From Austwickia sp. TVS 96-490-7B (lineage in GTDB: Bacteria; Actinomycetota; Actinomycetes; Actinomycetales; Dermatophilaceae): a stretch of DNA of 64,000 nucleotides. The stretch covers positions 675,104-739,103 of the forward strand of contig NZ_JAHPZL010000008.1 in the NCBI RefSeq assembly GCF_019331795.1, in the 5' to 3' direction. The notes below the pieces were generated by a model. It searched no databases and was not told the DNA's origin. It saw nothing but the letters and a program-made list of their open reading frames with translations. The position numbers and the translations under genes were made by a program. Each line of letters starts with the position of its first letter. Within the stretch, counting starts at the first letter, position 1. Below, piece by piece: positions 28,360 to 36,938 of the stretch.

Positions 28360-31300
28360 TCAGTTCTTCGACTGCGCTGACGGTGACGCTGAAGGCGTCG
28401 CTGTCGGCGCGAGCGTGCCACCAGAGGAGCCGACCTGTCCAGACAGCTGCGCTGCTTTCTCGATCGCGGTCTGCAACTGCTTCTGCGCTTCGCCGTACGC
28501 GGTGAAGTCACCCTTCTTCAGAGCCTCCTGGCCAGCCTGATACGCCTTCTGCGCCTCAGCGACCACAGCCTTGAGCTCCGCAGCAGGTCCACCCGCACCG
28601 CCGTCCTTGCCTGGCTCCTTGTCTTTGTCCTTCACCGGCGGCTGATCAGTGGAGGCGCCTGAGGATCCACCAAAGAGCTGGTTCAACGCCGACTCCAAGG
28701 TGGCGCCCCAGGCCAACTTCTCACCGAAGGCCACCACCACTGCCTGGTTCAACGGATACGACGTCCCGGCTTTACCCCGGACGTAGATCGGCTGGACGTA
28801 GAGCAGACCACCAGCGACCGGCAAGGTGAGCAGGTTGCCCTTGTCCACCTTTGACCCGGATTGACTGTTGATGTTGATGAACTGACTCAACGACAACGAG
28901 AAGTCGGTGGAGTTTTGGTTGCTGGAGTCGATTTGGTTCTGCACCTGTGCCGGACCCATGACGTTGGTCGCGGCCGGCAGTTCCAGCAGCCGTAGCGTCC
29001 CGTACCCGGGGTTGCGTTTACCAGCCTGCGATCCCGGATCGGAGTTGACCCCGAGGAAACCACTCAAGAACGGGCGGTTTTCACCGGCTGGAGTAAACGA
29101 CGTCGTCAATGAGAATCCCGGGGTGTCCTGACCTGGCATCTTCACCGACAGGTAGTACGGCGGCTGTCCAGACTTCACGTCACTGGCGGTGGGATCCTGC
29201 GGGACCTTCCAGTTGTCACCACCACTGTAGAAAGTGTTCGGGTCAGTGACGTGGTACTTCGTCAAGACATCACGCTGCACCTTGAACAGATCCTCCGGAT
29301 AGCGCAGGTGGCTCATCAGCGCGCCGGAGATATCACTCATCGGCCGGACCGACTGGGAGAACGCCGACGACCAGGCCTTGAGGATCGGATCTTTGTCATC
29401 CCAGGAGTACAGCTTCACTGAACCGTCGTACGCATCCACTGTCGCTTTGACCGAGTTGCGGATGTAGTTGACCTGGCCCGCTTTGATCTGCTGCACCGAC
29501 TTCTTGGTCTCAGTGACGGCATCAGAGGTCGCCGAGTCGATCGACTTCAGCTGGCTGTACGGGTAGTTGGAGGTCGTGGTGTAGCCATCAACGATCCACT
29601 GCACCCGTCCGTCGACGACGGCCGGGTAGGGGTTGCCATCCAAGGTCAACCACGGAGCGACGCGTTGCACCCGCTCGGTGGGCTGGCGGTGATCCAACAT
29701 CACCGAATAGTCGCCGACCTGCCCGGACAGCAGGATGTTGTACTCGCGGTTGACGATCGCGTAGGCGAACCGCTTGGCGACATTGTCCATCTTGACGCCG
29801 CCCTGGCCACGGAACGTGGTGCGCGACTCCCCTTGGTCAGTCTGGTAATCCAGTTCCCGAGGAGCCTCACCGGTGGGAGCGCCCACGATCGAGTAATCAG
29901 TCGTCTTCTCGCCGAAGTAGATTCGCGGCTCAAAGTCGCCGAGTTTGCCCTGCATGGGGATGTCCTTGGCAAAGAAGACTGGCTCGCCACGGCTGTCCCG
30001 TTGGGTGCCATAGGCCGCCACCACGCCGTATCCGTGGGTGTACACGGCATGGTCGTTGAACCAACTCCGCGAGGGAGCGTTAGCCAAGTCGAGCTCTCGA
30101 GCCGCAATGACAGTGTCTTGCACTTTGCCGTCAATGACATACCGGTCGACATCCAGCGCATCGGCGAACTCGTAGTACCGCCGTAATCCCTGCAACTGCT
30201 GGAACGTGGGGCTGACCAGCATCGGGTCGACCACCCGGATCCCTGGGATGGTCGCGGCGTCCCCGGAGAGCCCGCCTCGGTCAGTGCTCTTCTTCGCGTC
30301 GTACTGGGTTTTGGTGATCGAGTCGATCCCGTACGCCGCCCGAGTGGCCTCAATGTTGTGCGCCAGGTACGGCGCTTCGAGGGATTGCTCGCTGGGACGC
30401 ACTTTGAAGCTCTGAATCGCCGCCGGGTAGAGATTGCCCACCACCAGCGAGACCACCAGCAGGCCAATAACTCCGAAGACCGGGACCCGCCAGGAGCGCA
30501 TCCAGATCGCCGCGATGAAGGACAGCGCTACCAGCACCGCTGCACCGGCGAGAATCCCCTTGGTCCACAGGACCGCGTTGGCCTGGGCATACTGCAGACC
30601 GGTGATCCGACCTGCGTCCTCCACCGCCAGCTGGTAGCGGTCCAGCCAATACCCGATGGCGCGCACCAGCACGAACAGCCCAGCGAGGACTGCCAGGTGC
30701 ACCCGAGCGGCAGGGACGGTATGCACTCCGCCGCCGCCCACGGAAATACCACCGTAGACATAGTGGGTGACCACCGCCGCCAGGATCGCCAGCACCAACG
30801 TCATGGTGAAGAAGGACTCCAAGAAGGCATACCAGGGCAGATCGAAGACGAAGAAGCCCACGTCTTTGCCGAAGGTCGGGTCAGTGCGACCGAAGGATGT
30901 CCCATTCATGAAAAGCAGCAACGTTTGCCACTGGCTAGCTGCAGCGAGCCCCGCAAAAAAACCCAAGACCGAAGGCACCACGACCAGCGCGACCCGCCGG
31001 ACTGGATCGAGCATCGTCCGATAACGATCAAGGGCCTGCTGGGCCTGGGTGGTGGGAGCGTAGATCGGCCGCCGCCGATACCCGATGGCGATGCTGGAGG
31101 CAATGACCACGCCTGTAAGTAGCGCACCCACCACAAACAGCAGCGCCTGCACCCCGATTTGAATCCAGAACACCGAGGTATAACCGACGCTGTCGAACCA
31201 GAGCACCTCGGTCCAGACAAAAGCACCAAGAGTTGCCAGAACACAGACAGCAACCACCACGGCCACGGTGATCGCCAAGGGCGATCGGCCTCGCTTCGGG

Positions 31301-31509
31301 GCGGGACGACCGGCTCCAAAGCCGCCGAAAGAGCCGGGTCCGCCGCCACCGGGAGCGCCACCGCCACCGCCGGGGGTGCCGCCGAACCGATCCGACCAGT
31401 TGCCCCAGCTGAAGGGCGCACCACCAGGGCGCCCTCCCGACGGGCCACCTGGTCCCTTCGGGCCCGAGCCACCGCCATCGGGAGGAAGCGTGGATGCCTG
31501 AGGTGACAT
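28360..31509 (-). CDS. UPF0182-family large membrane protein
   Basis: A 1049-residue protein. It has a Gly/Pro-rich cytoplasmic N-terminus (about 1-75), seven hydrophobic segments in the first ~330 residues, and a very large extracytoplasmic region. The C-terminal tail is of low complexity (KDKDKEPGKDGG, Ala/Gln helix, Ser/Thr-rich end). The family is nearly universal in actinobacteria; its function is unknown. The ATG at 31509 (MSPQASTLPPDGG) was preferred to the longer frame because upstream residues look non-coding. A 236-bp divergent region separates it from the PPA1309-family gene. Confidence 0.9.
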   Translation of the reverse strand: MSPQASTLPPDGGGSGPKGPGGPSGGRPGGAPFSWGNWSDRFGGTPGGGGGAPGGGGPGSFGGFGAGRPAPKRGRSPLAITVAVVVAVCVLATLGAFVWTEVLWFDSVGYTSVFWIQIGVQALLFVVGALLTGVVIASSIAIGYRRRPIYAPTTQAQQALDRYRTMLDPVRRVALVVVPSVLGFFAGLAAASQWQTLLLFMNGTSFGRTDPTFGKDVGFFVFDLPWYAFLESFFTMTLVLAILAAVVTHYVYGGISVGGGGVHTVPAARVHLAVLAGLFVLVRAIGYWLDRYQLAVEDAGRITGLQYAQANAVLWTKGILAGAAVLVALSFIAAIWMRSWRVPVFGVIGLLVVSLVVGNLYPAAIQSFKVRPSEQSLEAPYLAHNIEATRAAYGIDSITKTQYDAKKSTDRGGLSGDAATIPGIRVVDPMLVSPTFQQLQGLRRYYEFADALDVDRYVIDGKVQDTVIAARELDLANAPSRSWFNDHAVYTHGYGVVAAYGTQRDSRGEPVFFAKDIPMQGKLGDFEPRIYFGEKTTDYSIVGAPTGEAPRELDYQTDQGESRTTFRGQGGVKMDNVAKRFAYAIVNREYNILLSGQVGDYSVMLDHRQPTERVQRVAPWLTLDGNPYPAVVDGRVQWIVDGYTTTSNYPYSQLKSIDSATSDAVTETKKSVQQIKAGQVNYIRNSVKATVDAYDGSVKLYSWDDKDPILKAWSSAFSQSVRPMSDISGALMSHLRYPEDLFKVQRDVLTKYHVTDPNTFYSGGDNWKVPQDPTASDVKSGQPPYYLSVKMPGQDTPGFSLTTSFTPAGENRPFLSGFLGVNSDPGSQAGKRNPGYGTLRLLELPAATNVMGPAQVQNQIDSSNQNSTDFSLSLSQFININSQSGSKVDKGNLLTLPVAGGLLYVQPIYVRGKAGTSYPLNQAVVVAFGEKLAWGATLESALNQLFGGSSGASTDQPPVKDKDKEPGKDGGAGGPAAELKAVVAEAQKAYQAGQEALKKGDFTAYGEAQKQLQTAIEKAAQLSGQVGSSGGTLAPTATPSASPSAQSKN

Positions 31510-31745
31510 CCCCTCTGCTCGTCCGGTCAAGACCGACGTGCTGTCGTCATCTCGTCGTGTCACACCATGCTCCTGCTCGCAGCCAACGTCGATCGTCCAC
31601 GGTCGCCCTCCGTCACGGCAGTTGCCGACGCAGCGCCGGCCATCCTGTCCAACCGTCATCTCTTGTCGCCTCCAAACTACCCAGTGGACAGCGAGTTTCC
31701 CATCACCAGATGTGGGTTGCTGCCGACATCCGGCACGATGGTCCC

Positions 31746-32279
31746 GTGACCGGAACACCACGCCCCCTCTACCCGCCCCTGTGGGAATGCGCTATCGAGA
31801 CCGAGAAGTACGTCGCCGCTGCTGGCTGGGACCAGCCGGTGAGACTCTTTGCCTTGGTGCGTACGGCAGCGTTGATCCACGCTGAACCGCATCTCGCCAG
31901 CCAATTGGCCGCTCCGGAAGACCCGGATGCGTTGTCTGCGATCGAGCAGGAGGATGTCCCGGTCGTCGATCCCCTTGAGGATCTGTTGGGGTCACTTGCC
32001 TGGCCTGCTGAGGTGGATGGGGTGGCATTGGCGGTTGAACGGATCGTCGTTCCGCCCCAGGCGCAGGAGGGCCTCCCTGACGACCCGGCAGCCGCCGCAC
32101 GGATCTTGGCTGATCACCCTGACCGCGTTGACGTCCGACTGTTGGTAGCCGTCACCAGGGACGGGGAGTCGACATGCTTATTGCGTCAGCGCCCTTATGA
32201 CAGTGACGACCAGGTCGCGGCCGGTCAGGATATTGCTCCGGATTTGGTGGCTGCCTTGGCGGCGACGCTGCAGGACTGA
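31746..32279 (+). CDS. PPA1309-family protein
   Basis: A 177-residue acidic soluble protein. The GTG at 31746 gives MTGTPRPLYPPLWECAIETE. Conserved-looking stretches are QEDVPVVDPLEDLLGSLAWP and LLVAVTRDGESTCLLRQRPYD, followed by a C-terminal DIAPDLVAALAATL. It matches the actinobacterial PPA1309 family, which often sits opposite or next to the UPF0182 gene, as here. The function is unknown. An inverted repeat follows its stop. Confidence 0.82.
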   Translation: MTGTPRPLYPPLWECAIETEKYVAAAGWDQPVRLFALVRTAALIHAEPHLASQLAAPEDPDALSAIEQEDVPVVDPLEDLLGSLAWPAEVDGVALAVERIVVPPQAQEGLPDDPAAAARILADHPDRVDVRLLVAVTRDGESTCLLRQRPYDSDDQVAAGQDIAPDLVAALAATLQD

Positions 32280-32292
32280 TTCGATGTCACCC

Positions 32293-32326
32293 GTGCTGAT
32301 CAGGTCGAATCTGGTCTGATCAGCAC
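32293..32326. terminator. Hairpin after the PPA1309-family gene
   Basis: An 11-bp inverted repeat (GTGCTGATCAG / CTGATCAGCAC) with a 12-nt loop begins 14 bp after the stop. No T-run follows. It is the first element in the 348-bp gap before the DUF364 operon. The rest of the gap to 32502 shows nothing beyond an A/T-rich stretch near 32477-32495. Confidence 0.5.
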
Positions 32327-32502
32327 TCTGGGAGGGTGGCTGCCCCGCAGAGGAAGTGGTCACCGAGGGAGCGCCGCTCAGCTGTGGCTGCCTCCATGTC
32401 ATTGCGTGCTGCCCTGGATCGGGGAGCGGTCCTGGCAGGTGAGATGCCCTTCTGGGCAACACTGAGGACTTCCTGTGGAAAAAACTTTATTTTCCTGTGA
32501 AG

Positions 32503-32537
32503 TTAGGTGCCACTTACCGGATATTGCGGCGTATTAT
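32503..32537 (+). promoter_or_regulatory. DtxR/IdeR-like box and promoter of the DUF364-MFS-kinase-PLP operon
   Basis: TTAGGTGCCACTTACCGGA (32503-32521) matches about 12-13 of 19 positions of the DtxR/IdeR consensus (TWAGGTWAGSCTWACCTWA), with both GGT/ACC cores intact. A -10-like TATTAT lies at 32532-32537, so the box would cover the -35 region. Metal-dependent repression is an inference from this match. Confidence 0.4.
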
Positions 32538-32582
32538 AGCCCACATCTTGGGTTACTGACAAGTCCTCAGTGGCCTGCGCCA

Positions 32583-32605
32583 TGTTAACTCTTGCCTGGT
32601 TAACA
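32583..32605 (+). promoter_or_regulatory. Perfect dyad TGTTAAC-N9-GTTAACA in the leader
   Basis: A seven-base perfect inverted repeat with a nine-base spacer ends 12 bp before the SD (AAGGAG). It resembles a repressor operator placed to block transcription or translation initiation of the operon. Confidence 0.5.
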
Positions 32606-32627
32606 CCTGCCTCACCAAGGAGTACGC

Positions 32628-33425
32628 GTGACAGTCCCGGAGCTCATGACCCAGGTGCTCACTGACACCACCGCCACTGGACCCGACGCTCTCGTCGCAC
32701 GCAGTGTTTACCTGGTCCAGCACGGGACCCGGCTCGCTGGCAGCCCCCAAATCTTTCGCAACTGCTACGTGATGGTGCGTTGCGAGACCGCTTTCGGTGT
32801 ATGCGCCGTCGATATCGGAGAGGTCGACAACAACGTCATCGATCTCTCCGGATCCACTATCGCTGAGTTACTGCGCCACCCCTTGCTTCCAATTCGGGTC
32901 GCCGCGCTTGATGCCTACCTGGGAGCCACCGCCCCCCACCGGGAGGACCCCCGGGCTCGGCGGGTCGAGCTGCCCACCGGCACCCCCGATGAGCGTGCCA
33001 TCGCCCGGGACACCGCCATCGCCGACCTGCTGCACATCCAGCCAGGACACCGCGTCGCACTCATCGGCGTCGTCAACCCGCTGGTCGCAGCCATCCGCGA
33101 CCGTGGGGGTGAATGTCTCCCCTGCGATCTCAACCTCACTCAGACCCACTGGGGCGACCCAGTCGAAAAAGACATGCACCGGGTCATCGAGCACGCTGAC
33201 ATGGTCCTGGCCACCGGCATGACCATCGGTAACGGCACCTTCGACGAGATCATGCAAGCCTGCCGCCGTCGAGACATCCCCCTGACCATCTATGCCCAGA
33301 CCGCGGCCGCCGTCGCCCGCGCCTTCCTCGGCCGTGGCGTGACCTCCCTGTCTGCCGAGCATGTCCCGCTCTCCCAGATGTCTGCCGACGCCAGCCCGAT
33401 CTACCTCTACGAGGCGGCCGAATGA
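32628..33425 (+). CDS. DUF4213/DUF364-type Rossmann protein, putative heavy-metal chelation family
   Basis: A 265-residue protein. The N-terminal half (about 1-105) resembles the DUF4213 domain. The C-terminal half is the DUF364 Rossmann-like domain (GHRVALIGVVNPLVAAIRDRG, ADMVLATGMTIGNGTFDEIM, IPLTIYAQTAA). Structures of this family led to the suggestion of metal chelation, but no biochemical role is established. Four or so Cys residues are scattered (NCYVMVRC, CLPC). GTG start with SD AAGGAG. It is the first gene of a tightly packed operon with an MFS transporter, a kinase and a PLP enzyme. Confidence 0.75.
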   Translation: MTVPELMTQVLTDTTATGPDALVARSVYLVQHGTRLAGSPQIFRNCYVMVRCETAFGVCAVDIGEVDNNVIDLSGSTIAELLRHPLLPIRVAALDAYLGATAPHREDPRARRVELPTGTPDERAIARDTAIADLLHIQPGHRVALIGVVNPLVAAIRDRGGECLPCDLNLTQTHWGDPVEKDMHRVIEHADMVLATGMTIGNGTFDEIMQACRRRDIPLTIYAQTAAAVARAFLGRGVTSLSAEHVPLSQMSADASPIYLYEAAE

Positions 33426-34651
33426 CGTCCGCCCACGCGGCGGGACTTAACAGCGAGGTCCCCGCCGACAGACAGATGATCCGGCAGCTGTGGCCGCTGC
33501 TGATCGCCGCAGCCCTCGGCCTGATCCCGTTCACTGTGATGAGCACCTTCCTGGTGCCCATTGCTACCGACGCGGAATCCTCAGTCGTGGTCATCGGTGG
33601 TTTCCGTGGCTTAGGCGGCGTCGCCGCTCTCATCGTGGGGGCAGCAGCTGCTCCGTTGGTAGACCGAATGACTCGAGGACACGTCGCTTCCCTCGCCCTG
33701 GTCATTTTGTCCATCGGCTGCCTGGTGAGCCTGATTTCCACCGCCGCTGGCTGGGTGATCTTCTGCCTGCTGATCGGGGCTGGCACCTCACTACTCAGCC
33801 CCGCCCTGTCAGCCATGGCCGCCGACCGCTACGACAATGACGCCGCCTCCGGCCGAGCCGCCACCATCATCTCCGCCACCACCACCCTCACCGCCGTCCT
33901 AGCCGCGCCCTTACTCGCCGCTCCCGCCCTGTTGTGGGGATGGCAAGGAGACATGGTCGCCGCCTCGGCATGCTGCGTGGTCCTTGCCGTGATGATGGTC
34001 CGGCTGCGCGACGAACGCCCGTCAGCCGTCAACGCCACGCGACCCGGGTACGGCGAAGCCTTCCGCACGGCCGCCCGAGTCCCTGGCGGGATCCTGTTGA
34101 TCAGCATCTCAGCGCTGCGCACCACCTGTTTCATGGGGCAGCTCGCCTACGTCGCGGCATACTACGCTCAAGCCCACTCCCTCGACCCAGGAGTCTTTTC
34201 CCTGGTATGGACCCTCTCCGGGGCCTCCTTCTTCTGCGGCAACTGGTGGGCCGGACGCGCACTCTCCCGCGAAGACGGTCCAGGACGGGCCGGACGGCTC
34301 GCCGCATTCGGCGCACTCCTGGCTGGAGCCGCCCACGCCCTCCTCTTCTGTGCCCCATGGCTCCCGGCAGCCCTCATCGGCACCTCCCTGACCGCAGTCG
34401 GACATGCCATCGTCGCCGCCGCCGTGGTGACCCTGCTAGTACGCCGCGCTGGCCCGGTCCGAGGCACCGTGATGAGTCTGAACGGTTCGGCACAGAGCCT
34501 CGGCGTTTTCATCGGGGCCGCCCTGGTAGGAGCGTGCCTCGCCGGAGGCAACTGGACAGTCGTCGGCGTGACCCTCGCCGCAGCCATGGTGATCTGCGCC
34601 GCCCTGGCGCTCGCCCCGTGGCAACGCGCTGCAGGCGGCGAACCGCGATGA
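33422..34651 (+). CDS. MFS transporter
   Basis: A 409-residue membrane protein with 12 predicted helices and typical MFS features. The loop after helix 2 reads PLVDRMTRGH (motif A-like). The mid-protein cytoplasmic loop is RLRDERPSAVNATR. There is a second half-motif (AGRALSREDGPGRAGRLAAFG). It resembles drug/metabolite exporters more than sugar permeases. The start overlaps the upstream stop (ATGA) and its stop overlaps the kinase start, so it is likely to export the product, or import a substrate, of the operon's enzymes. Confidence 0.88.
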   Translation: MTSAHAAGLNSEVPADRQMIRQLWPLLIAAALGLIPFTVMSTFLVPIATDAESSVVVIGGFRGLGGVAALIVGAAAAPLVDRMTRGHVASLALVILSIGCLVSLISTAAGWVIFCLLIGAGTSLLSPALSAMAADRYDNDAASGRAATIISATTTLTAVLAAPLLAAPALLWGWQGDMVAASACCVVLAVMMVRLRDERPSAVNATRPGYGEAFRTAARVPGGILLISISALRTTCFMGQLAYVAAYYAQAHSLDPGVFSLVWTLSGASFFCGNWWAGRALSREDGPGRAGRLAAFGALLAGAAHALLFCAPWLPAALIGTSLTAVGHAIVAAAVVTLLVRRAGPVRGTVMSLNGSAQSLGVFIGAALVGACLAGGNWTVVGVTLAAAMVICAALALAPWQRAAGGEPR

Positions 34652-35592
34652 CCACAGTGAGCAGGCGGCGATGCCCCAGCCGAACCCGTATCGGGTGGGG
34701 CATCGCCCATGCTCACCATGGCGAAATCCTCCAAGGAATCTTCACCGGCCCCGACGGCGAACCCTGCCAGGGTTTGGTCACGGTGCCACTGCGCTGCGCC
34801 GGCTCAGAAGCCTTCTTCTACCCTGAAGCCGACACCGACGGGCCCATCAGAGTCAGAGTCGAACCTTCCGACAGGGTGTACGCCGCCCAAGCAGCCACCG
34901 CACTGATCACCCGCCTGCACCACATTCACGGGCTTCCTCGCTATCACGGCAGGCTCGTCATACAAGGCCGGTTGCCCATCGGCGCCGGCATGGGATCGTC
35001 CTCCTCCGACGTCCTGGCGGCATTACGAGCCGTCGGCAACGCCATGCGGGCCTGCCCTTGCCCGGACGAACTCTCCCGCCTGGCGGTATCCATTGAAGGC
35101 GCCTGCGATCCCCTGGCGCACCTGCCCCGGACCGTCTTATTCGCCCAACGCCTTGGCGAGGTCCTTGAGGACTTTGGCGCATTGCTGCCTCCCATGACCG
35201 TGCTGTCTTGCCGCACCGGCGGAGGCGCCCCCGTCGAAACGTTAGCTTGCCCCCCACCCACACCCGCCCTGATTCCCGAGTACGACCGGTTGCGTCACAC
35301 CCTGCGCCAGGCCGTCGTCGACGGCGATATCCACACCATCGGAGCAGTCGCCACCGCCAGCGCCGAACTCAACCAAGAACGCCTACCTCGGCCAGAACTC
35401 ACCCAGCTGCGCGCCATCGCCGCAGGTCATGGCGCCGTCGGTGTCCAAGTCGCCCACAGCGGATCTGTCGCCGGGCTGCTCTTCCCTGGCTCCTTGAGCA
35501 TCGAAGACCCTCAGATCACTGATAGCGCAGCCTCACTTGAGCATCACGGCATACCAGTCCTCGGTATCCACCCACTCCTCGACGGAGGTTGA
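34648..35592 (+). CDS. GHMP-family kinase, PduX-like (L-threonine/L-serine kinase candidate)
   Basis: A 314-residue GHMP kinase. N-terminal motif AHHGEILQGIF corresponds to the GELxQG motif of PduX-type L-threonine kinases. The ATP-binding GHMP motif is P110-IGAGMGSSSSDVLAA. The C-terminal motif GAVGVQVAHSGSVAGLLFPG fits the family's Gly-rich loop. PduX makes O-phospho-L-threonine for cobalamin; no cobalamin genes are nearby. Next to a fold-type II PLP enzyme, O-phospho-L-serine or O-phospho-L-threonine supply is a reasonable inference. ATGA overlap with the MFS gene. Confidence 0.8.
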   Translation: MTTVSRRRCPSRTRIGWGIAHAHHGEILQGIFTGPDGEPCQGLVTVPLRCAGSEAFFYPEADTDGPIRVRVEPSDRVYAAQAATALITRLHHIHGLPRYHGRLVIQGRLPIGAGMGSSSSDVLAALRAVGNAMRACPCPDELSRLAVSIEGACDPLAHLPRTVLFAQRLGEVLEDFGALLPPMTVLSCRTGGGAPVETLACPPPTPALIPEYDRLRHTLRQAVVDGDIHTIGAVATASAELNQERLPRPELTQLRAIAAGHGAVGVQVAHSGSVAGLLFPGSLSIEDPQITDSAASLEHHGIPVLGIHPLLDGG

Positions 35593-35593
35593 C

Positions 35594-36769
35594 ATGCCCG
35601 TCCTATCCCCCACTCTCGACATCCTGGACCATCCCGGACAGGCCGTCGGCCGTCCTGATCTCATCGCTCTCGACCCCGACCTGTTCACCCTGCGCTTCGA
35701 AACCATGAAAGTGCTCTCAGCCCGCGGCGCTCTACGGCACTTGCTGGACGAAGGCACGCTCCACCCCGGTGACACCGTCGTCGACTCCTCCTCAGGGATC
35801 TACGCCCAAGCCTTGGCTCTGGCCTGCCACGAACTAGGCCTGCACTGCCGGATCATCGGATCGACGACCGTCGACGCCACCACACGCGCCCAACTGGAAC
35901 TCCTCGGTGCCGACCTGGAGCAAATGCCTGCCACCGATTCGCTCCTGCTGGACCAAGATCGGCGAGTCTCCCGGGTCCGGGAAATGATTGCTGCTGAACC
36001 CGATGTGCACTGGATGCGCCAATATCACGACCCCGTTCACGACGAGGGCTATCTCCCGGTCGGGCAGGCAGCCGCGCACGCGCTCGCCGACCGCGGCTAT
36101 GACGGGGTAGATCTGGTCGCTTCTGTCGGCTCCGGGGTATCCAGCTTTGCGGTCGCAGCCGGAATGTCAGAGGTCTTGCCGGTGCGCCTGACCGGCGTGC
36201 AGCCGTTTGGCAGCGTCACCTTCGGCGCAGATCATGTGGACGACCCGGACATGATCATCGCGGGCATCGGGTCGTCCATTCCGTTCGCCAACGTCCGACA
36301 TCACGCGTACGCCGCGATCCATTGGCTGTCGCACGAAGTGGCCTGCGCCGCTACGACCGAATTAATGCGGCGGCACGGCTTGTTCGCCGGATTGTCCACA
36401 GGAGCTGCCTGGCTTGCGGCCTGCCACGAACGCGATCGACGTACGACGGGAGAGGATGTCTCGACAACTGCCAGCCAGCAGGGCACTGACCAGGTCCCGG
36501 GGGAGCATCCCGCGACCTTGTTCATCGCGCCCGACACCGGCCATCGATATGTCGCCGCGGTGCATGCGCGACATGACAGCCACGCTGCTCTCAGTGCGTT
36601 CTCTCCTCGCGAGGTGGCCTCGACACAAGAACTGGCTCGTCCCTGGTGCCGGATGGCCTGGGCGGGGCGGGCAGCTCCCCCACAGGCGGTGGCATCCGAC
36701 GACGTCCTCGAGCGGACACCAGGCACCGGACAAGATCAGAGCGAGCTGGTGGGCGGCATGACACGGTGA
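35594..36769 (+). CDS. Fold-type II PLP-dependent enzyme (cysteine synthase/SbnA-like)
   Basis: A 391-residue enzyme of the cysteine synthase superfamily. The PLP lysine is probably K39 (RFETMKVLSARGA). The Asn/Ser substrate loop is DSSSGIYAQALALAC, and the phosphate-binding loop is SVGSGVSSFAVAAGM. Members catalyse beta-replacement on O-acetyl- or O-phospho-serine; SbnA uses O-phosphoserine plus glutamate. About 70 C-terminal residues (after 300) exceed the usual length and contain a Ser/Thr-rich loop. The ATG at 35594 has a GGAGG SD and lies one base after the kinase stop. Which nucleophile is used is unknown. Confidence 0.82.
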   Translation: MPVLSPTLDILDHPGQAVGRPDLIALDPDLFTLRFETMKVLSARGALRHLLDEGTLHPGDTVVDSSSGIYAQALALACHELGLHCRIIGSTTVDATTRAQLELLGADLEQMPATDSLLLDQDRRVSRVREMIAAEPDVHWMRQYHDPVHDEGYLPVGQAAAHALADRGYDGVDLVASVGSGVSSFAVAAGMSEVLPVRLTGVQPFGSVTFGADHVDDPDMIIAGIGSSIPFANVRHHAYAAIHWLSHEVACAATTELMRRHGLFAGLSTGAAWLAACHERDRRTTGEDVSTTASQQGTDQVPGEHPATLFIAPDTGHRYVAAVHARHDSHAALSAFSPREVASTQELARPWCRMAWAGRAAPPQAVASDDVLERTPGTGQDQSELVGGMTR

Positions 36770-36897
36770 CCGAGCTGAGGCTCCTCAGTGGAATCAGCCT
36801 CTTCTTCCCAGGCTTCGCGGTGACTCATGCCATGCACAACTTCGCCTTTGTGTGCGCTGATCTGCCCGACTGAGCGCGCCACGATTCCGTCAGGCAT

Positions 36898-36926
36898 CCG
36901 CCTGTCACGATGATGGCGACAGGCGG
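36898..36926. terminator. Hairpin between convergent PLP-enzyme gene and ylbL
   Basis: A 9-bp inverted repeat (CCGCCTGTC / GACAGGCGG) with an 11-nt loop sits 128 bp after the PLP gene and 12 bp after the ylbL stop on the other strand. The 36770-36897 segment holds nothing else I can support. Confidence 0.6.
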
Positions 36927-36938
36927 ACCTTCAGCAGC

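Noticed and set aside
34648-35592. Cobalamin-pathway threonine kinase PduX
   Set aside because: The family match is to PduX-type kinases, but no cobalamin, propanediol or microcompartment genes are nearby; the operon partners point elsewhere.
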